From Nocardiopsis eucommiae (GTDB taxonomy: Bacteria > Actinomycetota > Actinomycetes > Streptosporangiales > Streptosporangiaceae), in assembly GCA_018388625.1 (NCBI GenBank), contig CP074402.1, forward strand, positions 1,860,001 through 1,924,000: DNA of 64,000 bases. Reading direction: 5' to 3'. How positions within the stretch are numbered: the stretch's first letter is position 1; every line of letters begins with the position of its first letter. Position numbers and translations under genes: made by a program. The notes below the pieces were generated by a model. The model was not told where the DNA came from, searched no databases, and worked only from the letters and a program-made list of their open reading frames with translations. This document shows, piece by piece, positions 30,024-39,485 of the stretch.

Positions 30024-30036
30024 TAGGCTGGAAGGC

Positions 30037-30786
30037 ATGACAGAGACGATGCGTCCCAACGAGACCACCGTGCCCGGCCTGCACACCCACGACCCCCAGG
30101 CCACCCTCGACTTCTACGAGTCACTCGGCTTCGAGGTCACCTGGAAGCAGGTCCGGCCCTACGTCTACCTGGCGTTCCGGTGGAGCGGGTTCGAGCTCCA
30201 CTACGGCGCCGCGCCCCGGGGCCTCGACCCCGCCCAGGAGCACACCGGCGGCGCGCTGGTCATGGTCGACGCCGTGGCCCCGTACCACGAGGCCGTCACC
30301 GCCGCCATGCGCGCGGCCCACGGAAAGGTCCTCTCCCGGGGTCTTCCCCGCGTCACCCGCCTCCGGCCCGGCGCCAGTCGGTTCACCCTGATGGACCCCT
30401 CCGGGAACAGCCTCATCTTCATCCGCAGGGACGAGCCCGAGGGGCTGGACTACGGGGGATCGCCCGAACTGGAGGGCATCGCCAGAGCACTCGACCAGGC
30501 ACGCAACTTCCGGGAGTTCAAGAACGACGACCTCGCCGCGTACCGGCACCTCAGGTCCGCCCTGCGCAGGCACGCGGAGACCTCCTCCCCGCTGGACCGG
30601 GCCCTGGCGCACGCCACCCTGGTCGAGCTGTCCTTGGCCCTGGACGACCCGGACCAGGCCGAGGCCTGGCGGGCCGAGCTGGAGGCGGTGGAGCTCACTG
30701 AGGAGGAGCGCCAGCGGGTCGACCGGGAACTGGACCACGCGATCCGCCTGGACGAGTGGCGCGAGGGCGACGGCTCCGAGGTCTGA
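30037..30786 (+). CDS. VOC/glyoxalase-fold protein with C-terminal helical extension
   Basis: Residues about 10-130 are a vicinal-oxygen-chelate domain of the bleomycin-resistance type (DPQATLDFYESLGFEVTW, FTLMDPSGNSLIFIRR). Residues about 145-249 are a charged, helix-rich extension (LDQARNFREFKNDDLAAYRHL, LALDDPDQAEAW), TPR-like in appearance and not part of a standard 120-130-residue VOC protein. ATG 30037 with GGAAGG upstream is preferred over 30016. Intact. Binding or sequestration of a small molecule is plausible; metal-dependent enzyme activity is unproven. Confidence 0.8.
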   Translation: MTETMRPNETTVPGLHTHDPQATLDFYESLGFEVTWKQVRPYVYLAFRWSGFELHYGAAPRGLDPAQEHTGGALVMVDAVAPYHEAVTAAMRAAHGKVLSRGLPRVTRLRPGASRFTLMDPSGNSLIFIRRDEPEGLDYGGSPELEGIARALDQARNFREFKNDDLAAYRHLRSALRRHAETSSPLDRALAHATLVELSLALDDPDQAEAWRAELEAVELTEEERQRVDRELDHAIRLDEWREGDGSEV

Positions 30787-30795
30787 GCGTCGGAC

Positions 30796-31400
30796 TCAGC
30801 TCCCGGTGTCGGGGGCCAGGACACCCTCGAAGGGCGTGCCCTCCTCGTCCGCGAAGGTGTACGCGCCGCCCTCGATCCGGGAGATCAGGCCACGGGTCCA
30901 GGCGGCCTCGGAGTCCGAGGTGTGCACCCACAGGTCCATGATCTCGCCGATGTGCCCCAACGGCTCCGGGCCGCGCTCGGGGTCGTAGTGCCGGACCACC
31001 TCGGACCGCCACCGCTCCAGCCCCGCCAACCGGCGCCGCAGCAGGGCGAGGGCCTCGCCCCGGGGCAGGTCCACGGCGAAGCCCAGACCGGCGGAGAGCA
31101 CGTCCGGCCTGGTGTCGTGCGCCGACAGCGCCGCGCGCAGCAGGGTGAGGTACTCCTCGGTGCCGCGCCCGGTGACCTCGTACTCGACCCGGGGCGGTCC
31201 ACCGGCCGTGGAGGGGCCACCTCGTGCGCCACCAGCAGGCCCTGCCGGGCCATCTGCTTGAGCGCATGGTAGATCGACCCCGGTTTGGCGTTGGACCACT
31301 CGTGCGCGCCCCAGGACTCCAGGTCGTTGCGGACCTGGTAACCGTGCGCCCGCCCGTGGAGCCGGACCGCCCCGAGCACCAGCAAGCGGATGGCCGACAT
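30796..31400 (-). CDS. PadR-family transcriptional regulator (one frameshift)
   Basis: 201 residues after one C near 31213-31216. N-terminal winged HTH: AIRLLVLGAVRLHGRAHGYQV, then GSIYHALKQMARQGLL, followed by EYEVTGRGTEEYLTLLRAAL and a helical C-terminal dimerisation domain. The gene converges on the glyoxalase-fold gene with 9 bp between stops. PadR proteins often repress neighbouring efflux or detoxification genes; the MFS and VOC genes with palindromic promoters are the obvious candidates here. Confidence 0.85.
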
Positions 31401-31465
31401 CCCCTACCCCTCACCCCGTTGGTCAACGCGGACCAGCCTACGGGGTGAGGGGCACGCGGGCCGGG

Positions 31466-33457
31466 TCAGGCCCGCTGGTCGGCGGCCAGCTGCTCGTCCT
31501 GGCGCCGGTGCTCGGCGCCCAGGGCGATCGGCGCGCCCAGCCACTCGTCCCGCAGGCCGAAGGCGTCCACCAGCGGAACCGCGTACGGGCGCAGACCCCG
31601 GCAGAGGTCGTTCACGGCGGACGTGACCGCCTTGGTCCGCGCGGTCGAGAGGCGTTCGTGCTCCAGGAACCAGGCCCGGTCCTCCTCGATCACGGACAGC
31701 ACGTACAGGTCGCACAGACGGTTGAGCAGCTTGGCGGTGGACTGGTCGCCGCAGCGGTCGATGCCCGCCACGAACGCCTCCAGCACCACCCGGTCCATGT
31801 GCGCCCGACCGGCCGCGAGCACGTGGTCCTGGGCCTGGTTGAAGACGTCGAAGGCGTCGCTGCCGTCCTTCCTGGAGCGCCGCAGCCGTCCCGCCAGACC
31901 CTCGATGACGTGCTTCTCGCGGTCCTCCATCAGCTCCAGGTGCCAGCCCCGGTTGTACAGGCTCGCCTCGTCCCGGCCCGGCGACGCCGCGACCAGCCGG
32001 TCGATGAGCGGGATCGCGGCGGTGCGCTCGATGACGGTCTCGAACACCTTCCCCGCCATGAACCGGGCCAGCCCCAGTTGGTCGAGGTCGCCGAAGGAGT
32101 CCTTGAAGTTGGTGAGGAGGGCCTTGGTGAGCTGTTGCAGCAGGACGGTGTTGTCGCCCTCGAACGTGGTGAAGATGTCCGAGTCCGCCTTGAGCTGCGG
32201 GATGCGGTTCTCCGAGAGGTACCCGGAGCCGCCGCACGCCTCGCGGCAGGTCTGGATGGTCTCGGTGGCGTGCCACGTGGCGACCGCTTTGAGCCCGGCG
32301 GCGCGCGACTCCAGCTCACGCTGGGCGTGCTCGTCGCGCTCACTGGAGCGGGACAGCTCGTGCAGGCGCGTGACCAGCTCCTCCTGGGCGAAGTGCAGGC
32401 CGTAGGTGCGGGCCAGCGCGGGCAGGAGCTTGCGCTGGTGGGCGAGGTAGTCCAGGACGCGCACCTCCTGCTCCGGCCGGGTGTCCGTCGCCGGTCGGGT
32501 GAACTGACGTCGCGTGTCGGCGTAGCGGATCGCGATGGCCAGTGAGGCCTTGGTGGCGGTGCCCGCGCCCCCGGCCACGCTGATGCGCCCCCGGATCAGG
32601 GTGCCCAGCATGGTGAAGAACCGGCGGTTGGGGTTCTCGATGGGGCTGGAGTAGGTGCCGTCGGCGGCCACGTCGCCGTACCGGTTGAGCAGGTTGGTGC
32701 GGGGCACCCGCACGCCGTCGAACCACAGGCGGCCGTTGTCCACCCTGTTCAGCCCGGCCTTCGGCCCGCAGTCCTCGACGGTCACGCCCGGCAGCGGAGT
32801 GCCCTCGTCGTCCCGGAGGGGGACCATCACCGCGTGCACGCCGTGTTCGATCAGACCGCCGTCGGCGTCCGGGGTGCGCAGCTGGGCGAAGACCACCGCC
32901 ATGCGGCCGTCGCGGGCCGCGTTGCCGATGTAGTCTTTGCGCGCGGACTCGTCGGGAGTGTGGACGACGAACTCCCCGGTCTCCGGCTCGTAGGTGGCGG
33001 TGGTGCGCAGGCGCTGCACGTCCGAGCCGTGCCCGGTCTCGGTCATCGCGAAGCAGCCGGGCAGGGCCACCGTCATGACGTCGGGCAGGTACCTCCGGTG
33101 GTGCTCGTCGGTGCCCAGTGCCCGGATGGCCCCGCCGAACAGCCCGAACTGCACGCCCATCTTCACCATGAGGGACATGTCCGCGACGAGCATCTCGAAG
33201 GCCACCACGGAGGCGCCGATGTCGTCGGTGCCGCCCACGGACTCGGGGAAGCCGTAGGCGGGCACGCCGGTCTGCGCCAGCGCCATGAGCTGGGAGAGGG
33301 TGCGGGCGCGGTGCTCCTCCACGGACAGGCCGTACACCGGGGCGAACTCCTCGCCCCGGATCACGTCACGCGCGCGTTCGCGTACGTGGGCCCACCGCCC
33401 GTCGAGCAGGCCGCGCAGCTCGGCCTCGTCCAGCTTCAACAGCGACTGTTCGCTCAT
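31466..33457 (-). CDS. acyl-CoA oxidase/dehydrogenase family protein
   Basis: 663 residues, intact, the length of peroxisomal-type acyl-CoA oxidases rather than 390-residue dehydrogenases. Flavin-binding CFAMTETGHGSDVQ, middle domain GPKAGLNRVDNGRLWFDGVRVPR, and CREACGGSGYLSENRIPQLKADSDIFTTFEGDNTVL-like region in which the Glu of TTFEGDN is the expected catalytic base. The C-terminal 200 residues are the oxidase-specific helical domain. ATG at 33457 after a GGGGGAG ribosome site. Monocistronic by spacing. Electron acceptor (O2 or ETF) is not decidable. Confidence 0.88.
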   Translation of the reverse strand: MSEQSLLKLDEAELRGLLDGRWAHVRERARDVIRGEEFAPVYGLSVEEHRARTLSQLMALAQTGVPAYGFPESVGGTDDIGASVVAFEMLVADMSLMVKMGVQFGLFGGAIRALGTDEHHRRYLPDVMTVALPGCFAMTETGHGSDVQRLRTTATYEPETGEFVVHTPDESARKDYIGNAARDGRMAVVFAQLRTPDADGGLIEHGVHAVMVPLRDDEGTPLPGVTVEDCGPKAGLNRVDNGRLWFDGVRVPRTNLLNRYGDVAADGTYSSPIENPNRRFFTMLGTLIRGRISVAGGAGTATKASLAIAIRYADTRRQFTRPATDTRPEQEVRVLDYLAHQRKLLPALARTYGLHFAQEELVTRLHELSRSSERDEHAQRELESRAAGLKAVATWHATETIQTCREACGGSGYLSENRIPQLKADSDIFTTFEGDNTVLLQQLTKALLTNFKDSFGDLDQLGLARFMAGKVFETVIERTAAIPLIDRLVAASPGRDEASLYNRGWHLELMEDREKHVIEGLAGRLRRSRKDGSDAFDVFNQAQDHVLAAGRAHMDRVVLEAFVAGIDRCGDQSTAKLLNRLCDLYVLSVIEEDRAWFLEHERLSTARTKAVTSAVNDLCRGLRPYAVPLVDAFGLRDEWLGAPIALGAEHRRQDEQLAADQRA

Positions 33458-33593
33458 GTGCTCCCCCTGTGGTCGTCGTTGACGCGACCTTCACCTGTTA
33501 CCACTCCGCGCCGGAGGGCCGCCGTGTACACGCCCGGGCCACGGCCTCGTGAGTCCCAAGGTAGAGGGTGGGGGAGCGGGGGAGGGGACGGGG

Positions 33594-33878
33594 TCAGACG
33601 GCGATGCCGCGCAGGGGGACGGGTGCGGGCACCGGCTCGGGGTCGATCCGGGCGAGCAGGGTGTCCAGGGAGAGCCCCAGCGTGGCCGCGACGGCGGCGA
33701 CGGTGAAGAAGGCCGGGGTGGGGACCCGGCCGCCCTCGATCTTGCGGAGGGTCTCCACGGAGATCCCCGCGCAGCGGGCGACGTCCACCGTCGTACGGTC
33801 GGCCCGGGCCTCGCGAAGGAGGGCCCCCAGCGCGCGACCGCGTTCGATCTGGTCTTCGGTGAGCGGTTCTCGAACCAT
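33594..33878 (-). CDS. XRE-family HTH regulator
   Basis: 94 residues with a single N-terminal Cro/C1-type HTH: RALGALLREARADRTTVDVA, AGISVETLRKIEGG, FFTVAAVAATLGLSLDTLLA. The tail is Pro-rich and short, with no ligand domain. It is divergent from a methionine aminopeptidase gene, and a perfect 12-bp palindrome lies between them. Autoregulation and control of the aminopeptidase gene are inferred. Confidence 0.85.
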   Translation of the reverse strand: MVREPLTEDQIERGRALGALLREARADRTTVDVARCAGISVETLRKIEGGRVPTPAFFTVAAVAATLGLSLDTLLARIDPEPVPAPVPLRGIAV

Positions 33879-33915
33879 GCCGTGAGTCTAACCCGCGCCC
33901 GAGGAGTCGTATAGT

Positions 33916-33927
33916 AATACCGGTATT
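33916..33927. promoter_or_regulatory. palindrome AATACCGGTATT between XRE and map genes
   Basis: Perfect 12-bp palindrome, flanked by ATA on the left and TAT on the right with two mismatched bases each side, giving an imperfect 22-bp dyad. It sits 38 bp before the XRE start and 32 bp before the aminopeptidase start and is AT-rich against its surroundings. Confidence 0.65.
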
Positions 33928-33958
33928 GTTATCCCAGAGTCGCCCGGGAAGGTTCCCC

Positions 33959-34724
33959 ATGGTCGAGATCAAGACCCCCGAAGAGATCGCCCTCATGCGC
34001 GAGGCGGGGCGCGTCGTCGCCCTCGCGCTCGCCGCCGGACGCGAGGCCGCCGCGCCCGGACGCACCACCGCCGACCTCGACCGCGCCGCCGCCCGGGTCA
34101 TCTCCGAGGCGGGCGCCGAACCGCTCTTCCAGGGCTACCAGCCCGCCTGGGCGCCCATGCCCTTCCCCGGGGTGGCCTGCGTGAGCGTCAACGACGAGAT
34201 CGTGCACGGCGTCCCCGGCGACCGCGTCCTCGCCGACGGGGACCTGGTCAGCCTCGACTGCGGGCGCGGCTGCGCGGCTGGTCCGCCGACTCCGCGATCA
34301 GCTTCGTGGTGGGGAGGCCGACCCCGCCGACCTCGCCCTGATCGCCGACACCGAGGCCGCGCTGGCCCGGGGCATCGCGGCCGCGCGCCCCGGCGACCGG
34401 GTGGGCGACATCGGGCACGCCATCGCGACAGAGGCCCGCGCGGCCGGGTACGGGCTCACCGCCGACCACGGCGGCCACGGGATCGGCCGCACCATGCACG
34501 AGGCCCCCGACGTGCTCAACGACGGCCGCCCCGGCCGGGGGTTCAGGCTCGTCCCGGGTCTGGTCATCGCGATCGAGCCCATGCTGGTGCGCGGCGGCTC
34601 CGACGGCTACGCCCACGGTGACGACGGATGGACCGTCCTCAGCGACGACGGCACCCGGGCCGCCCACTGCGAGCACACGGTCGCCGTCACCGAGGACGGG
34701 CCCGTGGTGCTCACCCTGCCCTGA
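33959..34724 (+). CDS. map: type I methionyl aminopeptidase, copy 1 (two frameshifts)
   Basis: Removes the N-terminal Met from nascent proteins. 255 residues after G insertions at 34262-34264 and 34311-34314. Pita-bread metal ligands: Asp in SLDCG, Asp in WSADSA, His in GGHGIGRTMHE, Glu in IAIEPM and Glu in CEHTVAV. ATG 33959 has GGAAGG upstream; the earlier frame start at 33926 lies on the palindrome. A second copy lies 5 kb downstream on the other strand. This copy, under apparent XRE control, may be conditional rather than the housekeeping enzyme. Confidence 0.87.
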
Positions 34725-34752
34725 CCGGGCACGACCTCGCCGGGGACACCGA

Positions 34753-34776
34753 CCCGCCCGTGCGCGCACGGGCGGG
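34753..34776. terminator. bidirectional terminator candidate
   Basis: A perfect 24-bp palindrome (CCCGCCCGTGCG followed by its reverse complement) midway between the convergent stops of the aminopeptidase and LD-carboxypeptidase genes. Confidence 0.65.
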
Positions 34777-34794
34777 CACTCGTCCCGACCCCGC

Positions 34795-35689
34795 CTAGGC
34801 CAGACCGGGGACGGCCAGCTCCAGGGTGCCCGCGTCGGCGTCCAGCACCGCCGGGACACCCAGCGGCACGGTGAGCTGCTCCGCGCAGTGCCCGAACTCC
34901 AGGCCCCACAGCACCGGCACCCCCAACGGCTCCAGCCGGTCCCGCATCAGCTCCGAGACCACCCCCAGGTCGGGCGGGCAGTCCGTCCAGGTGCCCAGGG
35001 CCACTCCGGCCACGCCGTCCATCCACCCCGTCCGCAGCAGGTGGGTGAGCATCCGGTCGAGACGCGCGGCGTCCTCGTTGACGTCCTCCAGGATCAGGAC
35101 ACCGCCCGCCGCCGACAACCGGCCGTGCGGGGTGGCCAGCCCGTCGTTGAGCAGGCTCAGGTTCCCGCCGAACGTGACCCCCGAGACCCGGCCCGGCACC
35201 AGGGCCCGTGCCCCCGGCGAGGTCAGGACCGTGCGCAGCTCGGGGAGAACAACGTGGTGTGCAGCTCCCTCTGGGCCACGGCGTCGCCCACGAAGTAGCG
35301 GGTCCCCACCACCGGTCCGTGCACGGTCACCACGCCCAGTTCCACGGCGAACGCCTCGTGCAGCGCGGTGATGTCGCTGAAGCCGATCAGCGCCTTGGGT
35401 GCGGCCCGGCGCATCGCGTCGAAGTCCAACAGGTCCAGCATCCGGTGGGCGCCGTCACCGCCCCGCGCGCAGAACACCGCGCGCACGTCCGGGTCGCACC
35501 AGGCCTCCTGGAGGTCCCGGGCGCGGTCCCGGTCCGTCCCGGCCAGGTAGGGCAGCACCGGATGGCGGTCGCGCACGTGGGGGCGAGCTCGACCTCCAGC
35601 CCCCACCCCCGCAGCGCCTCCGCCGCGGCGTCCAACTGCTGGTCCGGAACGGGGCTGCACGGGGCGACCAGGCGCACCCGGTCCCCCAC
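34795..35689 (-). CDS. LD-carboxypeptidase, peptidase family S66 (two frameshifts)
   Basis: Cleaves the L,D-bond releasing the terminal D-Ala of murein tetrapeptides, normally in cytosolic wall recycling. 298 residues restored by bases at 35579-35583 and 35242-35245. Ser nucleophile in IGFSDITALH, Glu in LILEDVNED and His in LEFGHC form the S66 triad; GGNLSLL is also typical. GTG 35689 is the first standard start, but similarity (LTRPPRLR) extends upstream to a CTG at 35713, so the true start is uncertain. It is last in a leftward peptidase cluster. Confidence 0.85.
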
Positions 35690-35812
35690 GCGCAGTCTCG
35701 GCGGACGGGTCAGCGCCCGCGCTCCGCGGGGTCCGCCACGGGCTCCCCTTCACGCACCTCGGTCACCGACTCGCCCACGTTGGTCCCCATCCCTTCGTCC
35801 GTGCCCACCGCC

Positions 35813-37200
35813 TCAGGCGCGCAGGAAACTGTCCAGCACCCGCACGCCGAACCGGAGTCCGTCCAGCGGTACCCGCTCGTCCACCCCGTGCAGCAGCCCC
35901 GGGTAGTCGACGCCCCCGGCAGCCGCATGGGCGAGAAGCCGTAGCAGTCGATCCCCAACCGCGCGAAGACCTTCGCGTCCGTCCCGCCGCCCAGGCACAC
36001 CGGGACCACCAGGCCCTCCGGGTCGTGGGCCAGGACCGCCGAGCGCAGGGCGTCGAAGACGGGGAGTCCACCGGGGCCTCGACCGGCGGCGACCCGTGCG
36101 CGTACTCCCACTCCACATGGTCACCGGTCAGCGCGTCCATCGTGGCCTCGAACCGTTCCCGGCTCCCGGGCAGCACGCGCCCGTCCACACCGGCGGTCGC
36201 CTCGCCCGGCACCACGTTCACCTTGTACCCGGCCGAGAGCATCGTCGGCGCGGCGCTGTTGCGGACGGTGGCGGAGACCAGGGAGGCGGCGGTGCCGAAC
36301 CTCGCCACCAGGGCGTCCACGGCCTCGTTGGTGTCCGTGTCACCGGCCACGCGCTCGACCTCCAGCGCGTGGGCGATCGCGTCGATCGCGGACCGGGTGA
36401 CCGGGGTCAGGTGCAGCGGCCAACGGTGCTGGTCGATCCGGGCCACCGCGGCGGCCATCGCGCCCACGGCGTTGTCCCTCGGCGGCCGGGAACCGTGCCC
36501 GGCCGTCCCGTACGCGCGCAGTGTCAGCCAGGCGCTGCCGCGCTCGGCGGCGCTGATCGGGTACAGGCGTGCGGCGGCCCCCGACGCGGTCCGGGCGTGG
36601 ACGGTGTGTCCACCGCCCTCACCGATCGCCATCGTGCAGCCCTCGAACAGGTCGGCGTGGCCGCGCACCAGGTAGTCCGCCCCGTAGGCGGCGCTGTCCT
36701 CCTCGTCGGCGACGAACGCCAGCACGATGTCGCGTCGGGGGCGCAGGCCGAGCCTGGCCCAGTAGCGGACCACGGCGGTGACCATGCCCACCGTGTTCTT
36801 CATGTCCACCGCGCCGCGCCCCCACAGTGAGGGGGCCCCGGTCACGGGACAGTCGGCGATCTCCCCGCGAACGGCGGGAACGTCCAGTCGTGGGCGTCCG
36901 CGGGCACCACGTCCAGGTGTCCGTGCACGAGCAGGGCGTCGGCGTCCGGGTCGGTCCCCGGGACGCGCACCACGACGTTCGCGCGCCGGTCGGCGGACTC
37001 CAGGACCACGGGGAGAGCCCCGCCTCCCCGAGCGCCTCGGCGGCGAACTCGGCGGCGGCGCGTTCGTCTCCCACGCCCCTGCCCTGGTTGGTGGAGTCCC
37101 GCCGGATCAGCTCCCGCGTCAGACGGACGGCGTCCTCTCCGGCCTCGGCCAGCGCGGCACCACGCGCGCTGTCCGTCAGGGAGGTGTTGGTCTGGCCCAC
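35813..37200 (-). CDS. M20-family metallopeptidase (four frameshifts)
   Basis: Zinc-dependent exopeptidase or deacylase; 463 residues after four single-base repairs (37010-37013, 36863-36866, 36061-36064, 35913-35917). Metal-site motifs in order: HGHLDVVPAD, GRGAVDMKN, FVADEEDSAAYG, and a C-terminal GGTDAKVFARLGI. Central dimerisation domain carries GTAGHGSRPP. The restored stop is at 35813; the raw frame reads on to 35710. Cluster context with LD-carboxypeptidase and D-aminopeptidase suggests peptide or muropeptide scavenging. Substrate not predictable. Confidence 0.85.
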
Positions 37201-37319
37201 GGTCTCGGCCTCGCTCTCAGCAGGGTGCAGGGTTTCTTGCTCACGTCAGACACACGTTTCACACGCGTGGTTCGATGCCGTTCCCCGCCACAGTTCTATC
37301 GGTTTCCACAGGTCGTTGT

Positions 37320-37351
37320 CCTCGCGATGCCCCATCGCATCGCGTGCGAGG
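37320..37351 (-). terminator. imperfect hairpin after the D-aminopeptidase gene
   Basis: CCTCGC...GCGAGG arms with an inner GATG/CATC stem lie immediately 3' of the M55 peptidase stop (leftward). Stem is interrupted by a small bulge; no T-run. Weak evidence for termination. Confidence 0.35.
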
Positions 37352-38184
37352 TCACCCGTAGTCCTTCTCCATGGCGTTCGAGATCAGGGTGCAGACCGCC
37401 TTGAAGGTCCTGATCATCTCGTAGGCGTCCGGCGAGGTGTAGCGGACACGGCGGGCCTCCGTACGGGTCACCCCGGGAACGATCGCCGCGGCCTGGGCCA
37501 GCTGCGCGGAGTCGACCTCGACCTCCATCGTCTTCGGGACACGCCGCACCGGGTCCACCCGCCCGGCCAGCGTCATGGCGGACTCCGCCGCCGCGCGGAT
37601 GTCCGCCGCCGTCCTGGCCGGAGGTCGGCAGCGGGCCGCGTACCGGCTCACGTGGTCCTTGACCGCCACCGTGCGGGCGTGCGGAGCGTATCCCCCGGCG
37701 TCCTCGCAGGCCCGGTCGTCCCCGGTCACCAGGATCACCGGGGTTCCGTACTCCGCCACCACCGACGCGTTGAGGTAGCCCTCGCTCGCCGTGCGGCCGT
37801 CCAGCCACACCCCGGTGATCGCGTTCGGCAGGTAGGTGTGCGCCAGCACGCCGTCCTCGCCCGCCGCGCAGTGGTATCCGAGGAAGACGATCCCGTCGAC
37901 GTCGCCCGCCTGGACGCCCTCCACCATGGAGAGCTCCTTGTGGCGGCCGGTGATCATCGTGGCCCGCAGGTCCAGATCCTCCAGCAGGAGGTTGCGCATG
38001 GTCGAGTGGGCCTCGTTGACCAGCACCTCGGTGGCGCCCCCTCGACGAGCCCGCTGATCGCGGCGTTGACGTCGCTGGTGAACATCGAACGGCAGCGCTG
38101 CCACTGCTCGGTCCCTGGCTCGCAGTCGGCGGGCCAGGTGACGCCGGTGGCGCCCTCCATGTCCGCGGAGATGAGGATCTTCAT
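37352..38184 (-). CDS. D-aminopeptidase, peptidase family M55 (one frameshift)
   Basis: DppA-like binuclear zinc peptidase that removes N-terminal D-amino acids, known as a self-compartmentalising decamer. 277 residues after one G at 38037-38041. Start MKILISADMEGATG holds the first metal ligands (Asp, Glu); NEAHSTMRNL carries the next His; FLGYHCAAGEDGVLAHTY and GYLNASVVAEYGTPVILVTGDD are family hallmarks. In Bacillus dppA sits with dipeptide importer genes; here it lies beside an M20 peptidase and an LD-carboxypeptidase, which points to D-Ala-containing peptides. Confidence 0.9.
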
Positions 38185-38271
38185 CCAGCAGACCCTAGCC
38201 CGGAGCCGGTCGGCGCGCCATGCCGTGGCGGCGGCGGACGTCGCGCGTCGGCCCGGTGGATCCCGGGGCCC

Positions 38272-39060
38272 TCAGTGGTGGGTGCGGGGGTACAGCGGGG
38301 CGCTCCTGGCCCGTGGCAGCGTGACCTCGTGCGCGCTTCGAGGGTCCTGGTCCCGGGGACGGGGATCGGAGCGCTGGCGCGGGACTCCAGGGCCTCGGCG
38401 GCGGCCTCACGGACCTTGTGGTCGGGATCCCTGGTCAGCCGGGTCAGGAGGCCGGTCACACCGGGGAGGGCCCAGGCCGCGATGGTCTCCGCCAGAGTGG
38501 CGCGGACCAGGGGTTCCGGGTGACCGGACAGGGACGCCACGCGGTCCAGGGGCCCCGGCGGCGCTGGCCGATCCTGGACAGCGCCTCCCGCAGGGCCACC
38601 GTGTCGCGGCGGTCGCAGGCGTCGGCGACGAGTTCGATCGGGATCGGGGCGCGACGGGGGTGGGAACGGGTCTCGGACAGCCGCCGGACCTCGCGGATGC
38701 GGTGCACCTCGCGGCGGGCGACCGGGCGGGGAACGAACACCTCCCAGCCACGGGGTTCACGGAGCCCGGCGACCACGCGCACGGCCTCGGCGGCGTCGAC
38801 CAGCCGGGGGCCGTCGCTGTCGTCGAAGTGCCCCACGGTGACCGGTTCGTCGTCGGAGAGGGTGAGGTACACGCCTATCAGGCCTCGTGGCCCGTGATGG
38901 CCGGTCAGCTCACGCAGCCACTGGTGCGTCACCGTGTACGAGGGCAGCACGGGGAAGCAGAACACCCCGCGCACCCCGCCGGGTCCCACAGCGGTCCCCA
39001 GGCCGGACCTCCGTACTCGGGAGATGTTGGCGCGGGGGTCAGGTGGACGAACATCGCCAT
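38272..39060 (-). CDS. HEAT-repeat-type protein (three frameshifts)
   Basis: Restored to 263 residues (bases at 39034-39038, 38549-38552 and near 38331-38340; the last is the least certain). N-terminus MAMFVHLTPRANISRVRRSG and VFCFPVLPSYTVTHQWLRELT resemble a conserved actinobacterial protein of unknown function; the C-terminal half has HEAT-like helices (SGHPEPLVRATLAETIAAWA, LTRDPDHKVREAAAEALE). The restored C-terminus SAPLYPRTHH gives a stop at 38272. ATG 39060 after AGGAA. It is first in the leftward peptidase cluster. Function unknown; HEAT repeats suggest protein binding. Confidence 0.65.
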
Positions 39061-39485
39061 GGTGTGGTTCCTGTGTGTCGATGGGTCGTGACGGTGGGTG
39101 GAGGGTCGCGGGGATCAGTCAATCCGCAACGGCACTCCTGGTGCAGGGGTTTTCCGCAACCCGTTCGGACCGGCTCCGCGGTGTCCGCACACATGAGGGC
39201 CCCGGTGCCGGTGGGCGGCCAGGGCCCTGGGGGAGGGGCGTCGAGCGGTCGACGGGGTCACTCCGAACGTGAACGCGGCCCGCTCGGGATCACCGAAGGA
39301 GGGGTACCCAGGTTCGCGGTCGTTCGAATCCCGCACAGCATAGGATGCCGCTCCGTCAGTACGCGGTTCCGCTGCGACACACCGGCACAGCGAACGGAGG
39401 GGCTCTCCGGAGTCGTGGCGTCACCAGGAGTCACTCCGGGGGTGTGAGAGAGCCCCGGCACCGTCGGCGGCCGGGGCTCGGGGTA
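39061..39485. other. non-coding gap between HEAT protein and second map gene
   Basis: About 425 bp with no credible gene on either strand. It holds short GC-rich dyads (for example AGGGCC...GGCCCT around 39205-39230), a tRNA T-loop-like string near 39320 that does not fold, and the terminator at 39450-39479. Confidence 0.5.
39450..39479 (-). terminator. terminator of the second methionyl aminopeptidase gene
   Basis: GAGCCCCGGC (39450-39459) pairs exactly with GCCGGGGCTC (39470-39479), loop 10 bases, starting 6 bp beyond the leftward map stop. Confidence 0.65.

Noticed and set aside
35710-35812. Extended C-terminus of the M20 peptidase
   Set aside because: The extra 34 residues appear only in the unrepaired frame; restoring one base at 35913-35917 gives a typical M20 ending and stop at 35813.
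39309-39340. tRNA-like T-arm string GTTCGAATCCCGC
   Set aside because: The flanking bases do not form a T-stem of five pairs, and no anticodon, D-arm or acceptor stem can be built around it. A prophage att remnant of a tRNA end is possible but unsupported.
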